Of a DNA stretch of 64,000 nt, positions 16,739 to 24,347 are shown piece after piece. The notes under the pieces are model-generated. The model saw nothing but the letters and a program-made list of their open reading frames with translations. It had not been told where the DNA came from and searched no databases. The number at the start of each line of letters is the position of its first letter. Within the stretch, counting starts at the first letter, position 1. Origin of the DNA: CAZJYI01 sp964550025. Lineage in GTDB: Bacteria > Verrucomicrobiota > Kiritimatiellia > UBA8416 > CAYOBW01. Position numbers and translations under genes: made by a program. The DNA is taken from positions 52,562-116,561 of the forward strand of contig CAZJYI010000013.1 in the NCBI GenBank assembly GCA_964550025.1, read 5' to 3'.

Positions 16739-17196
16739 ACCGCAAACTCCAGCACTTCAGGCTCCGCGAGCCGCGCGAAGTCTGCGTACGAGAGCTTCAC
16801 CAACTCCGTCAGCGTCCCCGCATTGAACGCGATCTCCTCGTCATTGGTCAGGCGTTTGTCGACGTAAACGTTCATGCCGTAGAGATTGCCGAACGGGGGC
16901 ATGGCTCCCGTCTCGCAGTTGGGGAACAGTTCCTTGAATACGTCCTCTTCCGCGAGCGTAATCTCGTACGTTCCCAGGCCCTTCGACAGCCGGTCGAAAT
17001 CCACGTGGTCGGGCGCGCGCAGCACGGCCATGGCCATCTTCCCGTCGACCTTGATCATGACCGTCTTTGCCAATTCGTTACCCGACACCGCCGCGCTCGC
17101 GGCGATTTCCTGGGCCGTGTAGGCCGGGGAATGGCTGATGAGCACGTACTTGACGCCTTCTGCATCCAGGAAGTCCTTCAGCTTCTGCACCGGCAT
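16735..17196 (-). CDS. YbaK/prolyl-tRNA-editing-type aminoacyl deacylase
   Basis: 153 residues. ATG 17196 is preceded by AAGGAGG, which fixes the start. YbaK-fold landmarks are visible: the N-terminal SHSPAYTAQEIA, the conserved lysine in ELAKTVMIKVDG, and GAMPPFGNLYGMNVYVD, matching the G-x-x-P-P-F/L-G loop. Proteins of this family hydrolyse mischarged aminoacyl-tRNAs (for example Cys- or Ala-tRNAPro) in the cytoplasm, but the exact tRNA cannot be told from sequence alone. It is one of the few housekeeping-type genes here and stands alone. Its TAG stop lies inside a GTAG repeat. Confidence 0.9.
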   Translation of the reverse strand: MPVQKLKDFLDAEGVKYVLISHSPAYTAQEIAASAAVSGNELAKTVMIKVDGKMAMAVLRAPDHVDFDRLSKGLGTYEITLAEEDVFKELFPNCETGAMPPFGNLYGMNVYVDKRLTNDEEIAFNAGTLTELVKLSYADFARLAEPEVLEFAV

Positions 17197-17250
17197 GACC
17201 CGCCTCCTTCCATTTGAGACCCAAACAACATCGTCTCCGCCCACAGGGCC

Positions 17251-17278
17251 AGTATAGGGAATCGGCGGCGCCGTGCAA
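17251..17278 (-). promoter_or_regulatory. Promoter of the YbaK-like gene
   Basis: On the minus strand TTGCAC (17273-17278), a 16-bp spacer and TATACT (17251-17256). The predicted leader is about 48 nt. Confidence 0.5.
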
Positions 17279-17314
17279 AGGTATTCTGCGGCTGTCCGTT
17301 TCTGGGGAAGGGAA

Positions 17315-17420
17315 ATGTCGAATACTGAACACTGAATGCTCAATGTCGAAGTGAGAGGGGAGGGGCACGTCCGGAGACAGACCTCGCACTTCAGCATTCA
17401 TCATTCAGTGTCCATCATTT
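17315..17420. repeat. Heptamer-flanked dispersed repeat, copy 1
   Basis: Left heptamer-like units (TGAACAC, TGAATGC, TCAATGT, CGAAGTG), a core GGGCACGTCCGGAGACAG, then inverted units (CACTTCAGCATTCATCATTC). It matches the reverse complement of 47046-47150 over about 100 bp with scattered differences. Confidence 0.75.
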
Positions 17421-17492
17421 CGCGGCTTCTCTCTCCCCCCGCCTCCAGCGTCGTGCCCGTGCACCCGCGCGGTCACAGGCCATGCCCCGCCG

Positions 17493-17819
17493 TCACTCCC
17501 CGTACACAATCAGGCGCCTGCGGCGAAAGGTGCCGAACCAGACCTCGAGAGTCTCGCGTTCGGCGAAGTGGATTCGCGTCATGCCCGCTTCGCGAGCGGC
17601 GCGGGTGACGACGTCCGTGTCCCACTCGGCGGAGATGTCGTAGCCGCTGAACGGCTCTTCGACCTTGTAGTTGTCGACGATGCAGAACTTCGTGCCGACG
17701 GGCGTTTCGCTGAAATTCTCCGTGTACGGCTCGACGGTGTACGTGAGCACGCGGCCGGTCTGGGCGCAACCCGTGCCGAGAAGCGCCAGGATGAGCAGGA
17801 GCAGTCGTATCCTAGTCAC
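17493..17819 (-). CDS. Small lipoprotein, partner of the TRL-like protein
   Basis: 108 residues from GTG 17819. A hydrophobic stretch (LLLLILALLG) and lipobox TGC suggest a lipoprotein. It overlaps the upstream TRL-like gene by 8 bp, so the two are translationally coupled. The C-terminal FRRRRLIVYGE parallels the TTVVYGD end of its neighbour, and the middle (FCIVDNYKVEEPFSGYDIS) has no family I recognise. I infer a pair of diverged TRL-like lipoproteins; function unknown. Confidence 0.72.
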   Translation of the reverse strand: MTRIRLLLLILALLGTGCAQTGRVLTYTVEPYTENFSETPVGTKFCIVDNYKVEEPFSGYDISAEWDTDVVTRAAREAGMTRIHFAERETLEVWFGTFRRRRLIVYGE

Positions 17820-18117
17820 CGTAGACCACCGTCGTAACACGTGAGTACAGCCCGGCCAGCACCGAGTAGATCTCCGTGTCGGCGTGGTTGATGACCGTGA
17901 TGTTGCCGTCGTCGGCCGCGGCCTTGGTGCCGCCGTTGCCGATCGACACAGCCCACAAGTAAGTCCTGATCGACGCGCGCCCCTGCTTGCTGCCCAGGCG
18001 GGTCGCGTCAAAATCACGATCCATGGGGGTCTGCACGTGCATGTAGGCACAACCGGTAAGCGCACCTGCCATCATCGTGACGGCAACCGCCCGGATTCCG
18101 CATCTCAACCATTTCAT
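17812..18117 (-). CDS. TRL-like family lipoprotein
   Basis: 101 residues. ATG 18117 gives about 8 bp spacing from AGGGAG, better than ATG 18123. A signal peptide with lipobox LTGC leads into the TRL-like pattern: YMHVQTP, LGSKQGRAS, a short Gly-rich helix, ADDGNITVINHADTEIYSVL, and a C-terminal TTVVYGD. Members of this family are small exported proteins of unknown role, often in adjacent pairs as here. Confidence 0.82.
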   Translation of the reverse strand: MKWLRCGIRAVAVTMMAGALTGCAYMHVQTPMDRDFDATRLGSKQGRASIRTYLWAVSIGNGGTKAAADDGNITVINHADTEIYSVLAGLYSRVTTVVYGD

Positions 18118-18151
18118 CTGCATGTCTCCCTGTGTTGTCCCTGTTTGCTGG

Positions 18152-19009
18152 TTAGCGTGCCTTCAGAAGCCCCTTCGGCGACGGCGCCAGGAATGGCGGG
18201 ATGCCGCGAAGCTCGACGTAGTAATCTTCGCAGACCACACCGGTGGGCTTCTGCAGCCGCAACCGCCACACCTGGTCTTTCTCCGGCGGTCCGAGCTCCG
18301 GTGCGAACATCTCGGGGAGCGTGATGCGGTCCTTCTCCCACACCAGTTTGCCGGCCGTGTTCTTCATGACGGTGTTCTCGATCAGCAGGTTCCGGGCCGC
18401 AATGACGCTGATGCCCTGGCGGTAGTTGCGGTCGCAGACAACGTCCTGGATGACGACGTTCTCATCGGGAACGCCGCGCTTCGATACGCCGAGGTAGATG
18501 CCGTCGCCGCCGCTGAGGGCGAGTGTCAGGCCGTGGACCTCGATGTTCTTCGAGCTGCGGATCGAGAGCACATGCCGCCACTCGGCCTTCTCGTAGCGCG
18601 TGGGATCATCGTAGTCGGCGCGGTGCATGCGGAGTGTGGCGCCGTGGCCTCGGAGGATGACGTTCTCCTTCTGTGAGATCGAGAACAGGCAATCGTGCTT
18701 GCGCTTGAACTCGCCGCGCTTCGCCTCGACAACCACACCCTTCTCGAACACGATCTCCTGGTTGCTTACGAGATGGATGGGGCGGACGATCCACGGTTTG
18801 CCGACATTGTCGACGGTGAGTTGCGGAACGCCCGAACGGACGGCGGCCTGGAGTGCCGACGTCGCGTCTTCGGGGTCGAATCCCCACCAGGATGCCCTGG
18901 CCTCCTGCTGTTCGCCGCTCCGCACCTTTTCGACCAGGTCGGGCCGGTGCTCAGCGTGGCACCAGCCGGCCGCTAGTACCAGTGATAGGTGCAAGACTTG
19001 TCTCGTCAT
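18152..19009 (-). CDS. Right-handed beta-helix protein, probably internally deleted
   Basis: 285 residues from ATG 19009, with a short signal peptide (LVLAAGWCHA). The middle (about 60-215) has pectate-lyase-like beta-helix rungs: DCLFSISQKENVILRG, VHGLTLALSGGDGIYLG, NVVIQDVVCDRNYRQGIS, NLLIENTVMKNT. After that last rung the text changes abruptly to GKLVWEKDRITLPEMFAPE and a short tail. In relatives I know, further rungs follow the TVMKNT segment. The short length and the abrupt join suggest an in-frame loss of the second half of the helix. Possible role: a polysaccharide lyase-like or glycan-binding protein. Confidence 0.75.
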   Translation of the reverse strand: MTRQVLHLSLVLAAGWCHAEHRPDLVEKVRSGEQQEARASWWGFDPEDATSALQAAVRSGVPQLTVDNVGKPWIVRPIHLVSNQEIVFEKGVVVEAKRGEFKRKHDCLFSISQKENVILRGHGATLRMHRADYDDPTRYEKAEWRHVLSIRSSKNIEVHGLTLALSGGDGIYLGVSKRGVPDENVVIQDVVCDRNYRQGISVIAARNLLIENTVMKNTAGKLVWEKDRITLPEMFAPELGPPEKDQVWRLRLQKPTGVVCEDYYVELRGIPPFLAPSPKGLLKAR

Positions 19010-19043
19010 GGCCTGCACTTCCCCCTGACGCGGGTCTCTCCCT

Positions 19044-19164
19044 GTAGCCACGAGCGTGAGCGAGTGGACACGTCCCGGACAACGGCGCAATCGCGATCGG
19101 CCCGGAGAATCCACTCGCTCATCCGCCGTCGCCAAGGCTATGGCGGGACACGCGTTCGTGGCTG
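19044..19164. repeat. REPIN-like element, GTAGCCACGAGCG family
   Basis: GTAGCCACGAGCGTGAGCGA begins at 19044. A degenerate inverted partner (TCCACTCGCTC ... TTCGTGGCTGC) ends at 19164, with CTGC in place of CTAC. The same family recurs six times between 50.5 and 62 kb. Confidence 0.7.
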
Positions 19165-19176
19165 CTCCACGGTCTC

Positions 19177-20190
19177 TCAATCATCCCACTCGCAGACGAA
19201 CAGGTTGACCTTCGAGTATCGCCAACCGCGCTTGATGCCGGAGTTGCTCCTTCGTTCGACGGCCCCCGACCCCCGAAGGAGCATGCAGGTGTCCCCCCTC
19301 ACGCCCGGATGCAGCCCGGCGAAGCGCGTCCACGCATAGCGAGGGCCGATTGAAGACAGTGGGGCGTGGATGAAATTCCCCGTGACCCAGCGCCATTTCT
19401 TGTGGTCGTGGTTGTACTTGCAGCCGATCCAGGCGGGGGCGTCTCCCAGCATCGATGCCACGAAGTTGAGCTCATCGGTGCTCCGCAGCACGACGAGGTG
19501 CCCGCCCATCTCCTCGCAGCGCTGCCTCGCCTGCTCCCAGGAGACGCGTGTCTTCTTCACCACCTTGTAGTGGTGTCCCTTGAACTCCCGGGTCCCTGCC
19601 GGTCTTGCCGGCTTGCCGACCGCACGCGGGCGAGGGGTCGGCCCGGGGGGCGGAGGCATGCTCGCGAGGCGGGCCTCGGCCTCGGCCAATTCGAACTCGG
19701 CAGCGTCCTTGACCACGCCGACCGCCCTTGCGTCGTCAATGTTGCCGGCTTGTACCTGCTTGCGTTGCAGCGCGGTGAGGGCGGCCGCGTATTGCCTGTC
19801 CAACTTGACCTTCTGCTCGAAGTGTATGCGCCTCGACCGTTTGACAGCGGCATGATAGGCGCGCCTTGCGGCGTTCACCTCGGCATTCTGCGACTCGGAG
19901 GTCGGCACAGCAGGGTCCGCTTGGAAGCGCTTGTTCTCCTCGTCGACGGCGAGGAATGCATCCAGCTTCCCGGCCTTGCGCAGGGCCGCGGCAGTCTTCT
20001 CGAGCGCCGCGCCGTAGGCTGTCAAGGCCGAGGTCTCCCGTGCGCGCTGTTCCCGGGCGATCTGTTCCGCCGAGCGCTCGTTGGTCCGCACGAGTGAATC
20101 GAGGGTGTTCTCGGCGGCAAGCGTCCCCGGCACGGCGAGTAGCAGTGCCACGAAGAGTGAGAATGTATACACAGCTCGTGCGCGCAGCAT
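19177..20190 (-). CDS. Exported coiled-coil protein with C-type lectin-like domain
   Basis: 337 residues. GGAGGTGA places the start at ATG 20190, with a signal peptide ending GTLAAE. A helical region (about 28-195) carries AALRKAGKLDAFLAVDEENK and LQRKQVQAGNIDDARAV, the same motif as the protein at 10918-11904. A Pro-rich linker leads to a C-type lectin fold (about 220-337): SWEQARQRCEEMGGHLVVL, AWIGCKY, KWRWVTG, GDTCMLL, LFVCEW. The four cysteines of the fold are present, but the canonical Ca2+/sugar triplets (EPN/QPD, WND) are not seen. Sugar binding is therefore uncertain. Probably a surface or periplasmic binding protein. Confidence 0.83.
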   Translation of the reverse strand: MLRARAVYTFSLFVALLLAVPGTLAAENTLDSLVRTNERSAEQIAREQRARETSALTAYGAALEKTAAALRKAGKLDAFLAVDEENKRFQADPAVPTSESQNAEVNAARRAYHAAVKRSRRIHFEQKVKLDRQYAAALTALQRKQVQAGNIDDARAVGVVKDAAEFELAEAEARLASMPPPPGPTPRPRAVGKPARPAGTREFKGHHYKVVKKTRVSWEQARQRCEEMGGHLVVLRSTDELNFVASMLGDAPAWIGCKYNHDHKKWRWVTGNFIHAPLSSIGPRYAWTRFAGLHPGVRGDTCMLLRGSGAVERRSNSGIKRGWRYSKVNLFVCEWDD

Positions 20191-20211
20191 ATCGGTCACC
20201 TCCACACCGCG

Positions 20212-20240
20212 ACCATAGACCGCGAGGGACCGGCCGGCAA
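20212..20240 (-). promoter_or_regulatory. Promoter of the lectin-domain gene
   Basis: Minus strand TTGCCG (20235-20240), a 17-bp spacer and TATGGT (20212-20217). The predicted leader is about 15 nt and holds the GGAGGTGA ribosome site. Confidence 0.45.
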
Positions 20241-20293
20241 GGAAAAGGGGACGCCGGTACGCCGTTTCATGTGAGTGTCGCGCCGGTGCCCCC

Positions 20294-20336
20294 GCGCAGC
20301 GACCCGCTTCTGCGGGGTGACGGGTTGCGCTGCTAC
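20294..20336. repeat. GTAG-headed palindrome overlapping a stop codon
   Basis: On the minus strand GTAGCAGCGCAACCCGTCACC leads into CCCGCAGAAGCGGG. This is a diverged member of the CCCCGC family. Its GTAG (20336-20333) contains the TAG stop of the SRPBCC gene. Confidence 0.7.
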
Positions 20337-20782
20337 TTCCGGTCCGCGCCTTCCTCCAGCATCCGTTTCAGATTGTCGAGCTCGTTTTGCAGCGCCCTGC
20401 AGCCGGCCTTGTTCATGGCCCAGCCGAACAGGAAGAAGAACACCTTGAGAAAGCCCTTTGGCGTGACGGTGGACTGTTGGGTCACGCGGGTCCTGCCGCC
20501 GAGATCCTCAAAAGCGTACTCCGCGTCGATGTCGAACGGCTTCCCCTCCATGTGAATGGCCGAGAGGGTGGGGGGCTCGCGGCGGGTTACGACGCCCTCG
20601 AACTCCATGCGCTTCCCATGGTCTTCGGTGACACAGCGAAAGGTCGTTCCGATGCCGTCGGGGGTCGCCTCGATTACCTCGTCCTCGACTACCGTGATGC
20701 TCCACTCCGCAACGTGGTTGTTCGTGTACTCGAACACCTCTTCGATCGGGCGATCGATCTCGACGCTGGCTTGCTGTTTCAT
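20333..20782 (-). CDS. SRPBCC-fold (START-like) family protein
   Basis: 149 residues. GGAGAG sits 8 bp before ATG 20782. The opening (VEIDRPIEEVFEYTNNHVAEW) and the strand/helix pattern ending in ALQNELDNLKRMLE are typical of polyketide-cyclase/SRPBCC proteins, which hold small hydrophobic ligands. No catalytic residue can be assigned. It is transcribed away from the AlkC-like gene; each has its own promoter, with a REPIN between them. The TAG stop is contributed by a GTAG repeat. Confidence 0.88.
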   Translation of the reverse strand: MKQQASVEIDRPIEEVFEYTNNHVAEWSITVVEDEVIEATPDGIGTTFRCVTEDHGKRMEFEGVVTRREPPTLSAIHMEGKPFDIDAEYAFEDLGGRTRVTQQSTVTPKGFLKVFFFLFGWAMNKAGCRALQNELDNLKRMLEEGADRK

Positions 20783-20814
20783 TCATGCTCTCCGTGACGG
20801 TTCGTCAGTGATGG

Positions 20815-20843
20815 AGGATAGTGCAGGGAGCGAGTCGTTTCAA
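20815..20843 (-). promoter_or_regulatory. Promoter of the SRPBCC gene
   Basis: Minus strand TTGAAA (20838-20843), a 17-bp spacer and TATCCT (20815-20820). The predicted leader is about 26 nt. Confidence 0.5.
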
Positions 20844-20873
20844 GACCAGTCGATGTGCCTTGATCACTACGAA

Positions 20874-20934
20874 GTAGCGGAAGCCGCGTAGGCTTCCGAC
20901 TCTTGGGATCGGAACGCTCCGCGCGTTCCGCTAC
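20874..20934. repeat. REPIN-like element, GTAGCGGAA family
   Basis: GTAGCGGAAGCCGCGTAGGC with closing TTCC, and an inverted partner ending GGAACGCGCG...CTAC read as GTAGCGGAACGCGCGGAGCG on the minus strand. GTAG heads lie at both ends of a 61-bp element between two divergent promoters. Confidence 0.75.
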
Positions 20935-20961
20935 GCCTGGAGTCAGGGTGCAGGTGGCCCC

Positions 20962-20990
20962 TTGACATGTCGCCCGGGGGCACGAATACT
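20962..20990 (+). promoter_or_regulatory. Promoter of the AlkC-like gene, predicted leaderless
   Basis: TTGACA (20962-20967), a 17-bp spacer and AATACT (20985-20990). The A of ATG 20997 is the seventh base after the -10 hexamer, so transcription and translation would start at the same base. Confidence 0.65.
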
Positions 20991-20996
20991 CCAAGC

Positions 20997-22070
20997 ATGC
21001 AACCGCTCAAAGAACAGCTCTTCAATCGCGAAACGGTAGGGGAGATGGCTGACCGCATCCGCAAGGCGCACCGACGGTTTGACAGGGCCGCTTTCACGCG
21101 CCGCGTGTTCACGAAGAACTGGTCGGGCCTCGAGCTCAAACAGCGCATGCGGCACGTGACCACAGCCCTGCACGACACGCTTGGGCTTTCGTTCCGGACT
21201 GCCGCCGCCGTCCTGTCGCGGGCAGCCCGGGACGGTCGCGGCTTCGTCTACATGTCGTTGTCAGACTACATCGAAGTATACGGGCAAGATGACCTTGAGA
21301 TATCGATTCCAGCCCTGCGCGAAACCACCACGGCATGTAGCTCGGAGTTTGCGGTTCGTCCCTTCATCGTCGCCCATCAGGATCGAATGCTACACGAAAT
21401 GCGGCAGTGGGCGGACGATCCCGACGCGCGGGTCAGGCGGCTGGCGAGCGAGGGCTGCCGGCCCAGGCTGCCGTGGGCGATGGCGTTGTCCGCCTTGAAG
21501 AAGGACCCCGCGCCGATCATGCCGATACTGGAAGCGCTCAAGGACGATCCGTCCGATGATGTCCGCCGTAGCGTGGCCAACAACCTGAACGACATATCAA
21601 AGGACAACCCCGACTTCGCGCTCGTCGTGGCGCGTCGCTGGCACGGCAAGAACCCGCAACGGGACGCCCTCGTCAAGCACGGGCTGCGGACGCTCCTCAA
21701 GGCGGGTAACCGCGACGCCCTGGAGCTCTTCGGGTGCCATAGCAGCGACGTTCGTGTGAGCAGGTTCCGGCTTGCACGGGACCGGGTGGTCATCGGCGAG
21801 AATCTCGAATTCTCGTTCGAGGTGAGGACGGACGCGCCGACGAATGTGCGCCTGGAATACGCCGTGAGCTTCCGCACCAAGACCGGGGCCAGTTCGCGCA
21901 AGGTCTTCAAGATCGCCGAGGGTGTGGTGGACGGGAAGAAAACCTACACCCGCCGCCGTTCCTTCCGGGATCTGAGCACCCGCAAACACTACCCGGGGAG
22001 GCACACGATCGCGATCATCGTGAACGGTCGGGAGATGGGGAAGAAGCGGTTCTACCTTGACGTAGCCTGA
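20997..22070 (+). CDS. AlkC-type DNA alkylation repair protein (HEAT-like)
   Basis: 357 residues from ATG 20997. The opening MQPLKEQLFNRETVGEMAD and the signature LELKQRMRHV match AlkC-type DNA glycosylases, which remove 3-methyladenine and related N-alkylated bases. Helical HEAT-like repeats follow (about 130-240; DPDARVRRLASEGCRPRLPW, DDPSDDVRRSVANNLNDISK). The last about 100 residues are a beta-rich domain seen in some members. An upstream in-frame ATG at 20967 lies inside the promoter spacer, which favours 20997. It is a stand-alone repair gene, not part of the glycan loci around it. Confidence 0.9.
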   Translation: MQPLKEQLFNRETVGEMADRIRKAHRRFDRAAFTRRVFTKNWSGLELKQRMRHVTTALHDTLGLSFRTAAAVLSRAARDGRGFVYMSLSDYIEVYGQDDLEISIPALRETTTACSSEFAVRPFIVAHQDRMLHEMRQWADDPDARVRRLASEGCRPRLPWAMALSALKKDPAPIMPILEALKDDPSDDVRRSVANNLNDISKDNPDFALVVARRWHGKNPQRDALVKHGLRTLLKAGNRDALELFGCHSSDVRVSRFRLARDRVVIGENLEFSFEVRTDAPTNVRLEYAVSFRTKTGASSRKVFKIAEGVVDGKKTYTRRRSFRDLSTRKHYPGRHTIAIIVNGREMGKKRFYLDVA

Positions 22071-22071
22071 C

Positions 22072-22091
22072 GTAGCCACGCTCGTGGCTAC
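22072..22091. repeat. GTAG-headed hairpin next to a stop codon
   Basis: GTAGCCACGCTCGTGGCTAC, a palindrome with one central mismatched pair and GTAG at both ends, begins two bases after the TGA of the AlkC-like gene. Confidence 0.7.
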
Positions 22092-22140
22092 AGAGAGGGC
22101 CGAACACCCACATCGACGCCGGTACCCCGTTCGTACGCTC

Positions 22141-24195
22141 CTACCGGATCGCGAAGATCGTGCCGGCGGCGGGAGGTTGCCAGAGGAAGTTGCTGCCGTC
22201 CAGCGCCTCCAGCGTGATGCGCGGCTCATACACAAACCCGTCCCAGCGGAACTTGCCGCCGCTGTTGTAGACGGTGGAGCCGAGCCCGCTACGGCGACCG
22301 AGATCCAGCGATGGGGCGAAGTCGATCGTGATGCTGTCCTCGAGGTACCCGTTGACCCAGAGTTCGACCGTTCCATTGGTCGTCGCGCCCTCGGAGTAGT
22401 CGCGGATCACGGCTGCCAGGTGCGTCCAGCCTTGGGCCAGTTTGATGGTTTCTGCGACCGTGTGTTCCGGGCTGGGGTTGCCGAAGCTGTTGATGACGAC
22501 CCGGTACTTGTTGTACTGGCTCGCGATGCTGAAGGCATCCATCATTGTCATTATCGTGCCGCTGCCGCGTGTGCTGTTCTCGTTTGACGGCGCAGCAGCT
22601 GTCTGCTTGGCCCATACTTCCATGGTCAGCCCGCCGGCGGCCAAGAGGTCGTCTCCTGTGATTACATTGGGGGACGACCAGATCGCGTGATGTCCGGTTG
22701 ACAAGTCGAGCGAGCCGATACCCGTGCAATCCTTCAGTCGCCCCGCGGCGGGAATGTCGGCGGCGTAGGTCGGGTTGTTCCACTTCTTCTGGCCAGCGTG
22801 GACGGCGCCGCTGTCGTCGTCGATGATACCGAGATTCTGGTCGGTAACGAGACCACTTGTGAAGTCGAAACCGTATTGGAGCATAAGGGTACGGGGGGTA
22901 TACACAGCACCGTGGTTGTACCGGACCGAGGCGATGGTGATGTCGAAAGCGTTTCCGAACGTTCCGCTGGTACGGTCCCCGATGATAAAGCGGTCGTCAT
23001 TGTTGGTGGAGTCGTACGTCACACCCCCGACCGGCGTCAGCCGCACATTGTCGCGCCAGACATGGTATCGGTTGGCTTCGCTGTCATTGACGAACCGGTA
23101 CGTGTGGTATTCGCCGTCCGTGTTGGCCGCGTGCGCCGTTGTGAACGTCCCCCCTCCGGTGTCCTGCGTGTACGTGTCGAACACGTCTACGATGATTCGG
23201 TCGGTCCCGGCCCCCAGCCAGAACGCGATCCCTTCGGGCAGCGCGTTGAACTTCATGCGCACCTCGAGCGTCCAGTCGAGGTGGTTGTACGTGTCCCAGG
23301 TGGTCGCTCCGTCGTCCACCGAGGATAGCTGCCCCTCCAGCCAGTCCTGGTTATCGTTGACGAAGGTCAGCGTGTTGTCGGCATTCAGGGTCAGGGCCGG
23401 GTTGCTGCTGAAGCTCCAGCCGTTGGTGTACGCTGTGCCGTTCCAGATCTCGTGGCCTTGGAAGCCGACGTTGAAACGTGAGGCCGGAAGCCCGATAGAG
23501 GGCGGGGCATAGGCGCCGGTCTGGTCGTAGCGGATGTAGGCGATGTCGACGTTGTAGTTGTTGCCAAAACTGCCGCTGGTGGTGTCGCCGAAGAGCAGAC
23601 GGCTGTCGTCGCTGGTGGAATCGCGGTTAACCCCCGCTATTGGGGTCAACCTGACACCATCGCGCCAGACATGGTAGAGGTTGGCACTGTCGTCCCAGGC
23701 GATACGAAACACATGAAACGCGCCGTCTTCATTGTTGTGAGACACATTAAAAGTGTTGTTTCCGGAATCTTGAGTCCGGTCGGCATAGACCTCAACAACG
23801 AGCCTGTCGGAGTCTACGCCACACCAGAAAGCGAATCCATTCGATACCTCGCGGAAGCGAATGCGTGCTTCAAGCGTCCAATCATCGGCATTGTCAGTGT
23901 TCCAGGTCGTCGCTCCAGCATCTACGGTTGAGGCCGTCCCATCCAATGTGGTGGCTGCAGAGGATCCGGTGTGGTCGTAGTGAAAGACCGTTCCATTGAG
24001 CGCCTCCGCCGTGCCTCCTCCATTCAACTCACCCCAGGCATTCTGGAAACCCGAATCCCAGATCTCGTTGCCGTCGAAGCGGCTCGCGAACGTTGAGGAG
24101 TCCTTGACGGGCATGGCGTGCAGGGACAGGCTGAAAACCAGCAGCACAAGGCCAGTCATCCAGCATTTCCACAGTATAGCGATAGGTTTCATCAT
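22141..24195 (-). CDS. Exported protein with two YHVWRDG concanavalin-like modules and a LamG domain
   Basis: 684 residues. GGAG sits before ATG 24195 and a signal peptide follows. Two copies of a module of about 190 residues (about 32-222 and 235-440) share FDGNEIW / FQGHEIW openings, DWTLE.R..F cores, YHVWRDGVRLTP / YHVWRDNVRLTP and closing DIAYIRYDQTGAYAP / TIASVRYNHGAVYTP. A LamG domain (about 445-675; LTMEVWAKQ, GTVELWVNG) follows. The protein ends AAGTIFAIR. The modules look like concanavalin-type lectin folds, so I infer glycan binding or cell-surface display. No catalytic residues are seen. It has its own strong promoter. Confidence 0.85.
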   Translation of the reverse strand: MMKPIAILWKCWMTGLVLLVFSLSLHAMPVKDSSTFASRFDGNEIWDSGFQNAWGELNGGGTAEALNGTVFHYDHTGSSAATTLDGTASTVDAGATTWNTDNADDWTLEARIRFREVSNGFAFWCGVDSDRLVVEVYADRTQDSGNNTFNVSHNNEDGAFHVFRIAWDDSANLYHVWRDGVRLTPIAGVNRDSTSDDSRLLFGDTTSGSFGNNYNVDIAYIRYDQTGAYAPPSIGLPASRFNVGFQGHEIWNGTAYTNGWSFSSNPALTLNADNTLTFVNDNQDWLEGQLSSVDDGATTWDTYNHLDWTLEVRMKFNALPEGIAFWLGAGTDRIIVDVFDTYTQDTGGGTFTTAHAANTDGEYHTYRFVNDSEANRYHVWRDNVRLTPVGGVTYDSTNNDDRFIIGDRTSGTFGNAFDITIASVRYNHGAVYTPRTLMLQYGFDFTSGLVTDQNLGIIDDDSGAVHAGQKKWNNPTYAADIPAAGRLKDCTGIGSLDLSTGHHAIWSSPNVITGDDLLAAGGLTMEVWAKQTAAAPSNENSTRGSGTIMTMMDAFSIASQYNKYRVVINSFGNPSPEHTVAETIKLAQGWTHLAAVIRDYSEGATTNGTVELWVNGYLEDSITIDFAPSLDLGRRSGLGSTVYNSGGKFRWDGFVYEPRITLEALDGSNFLWQPPAAGTIFAIR

Positions 24196-24238
24196 GCATC
24201 TCCGTTACATAGCGACCTGACTCAACAAATACACGGGA

Positions 24239-24268
24239 ATTATACCCCTCCTTGGCGGTTGGCCACAA
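24239..24268 (-). promoter_or_regulatory. Promoter of the YHVWRDG/LamG gene
   Basis: Minus strand TTGTGG (24263-24268), an 18-bp spacer and consensus TATAAT (24239-24244). The predicted leader is about 37 nt. Confidence 0.6.
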
Positions 24269-24278
24269 CCCGCACAAC

Positions 24279-24313
24279 GCGTAATATATCCGATGGTTTG
24301 CGCATATAATCGG
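24279..24313. promoter_or_regulatory. Paired AT-rich motif upstream of the promoter
   Basis: GCGTAATATATCCG (24279-24292) and TTTGCGCATATAATCGG (24297-24313) resemble each other. They also resemble TTTGCGTATATATTCCG upstream of the ROK gene (30582-30598). A possible activator or operator site. Confidence 0.3.
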
Positions 24314-24347
24314 TGAGGCCCTGATGGTGCTCGCACGGCACTTCGGC

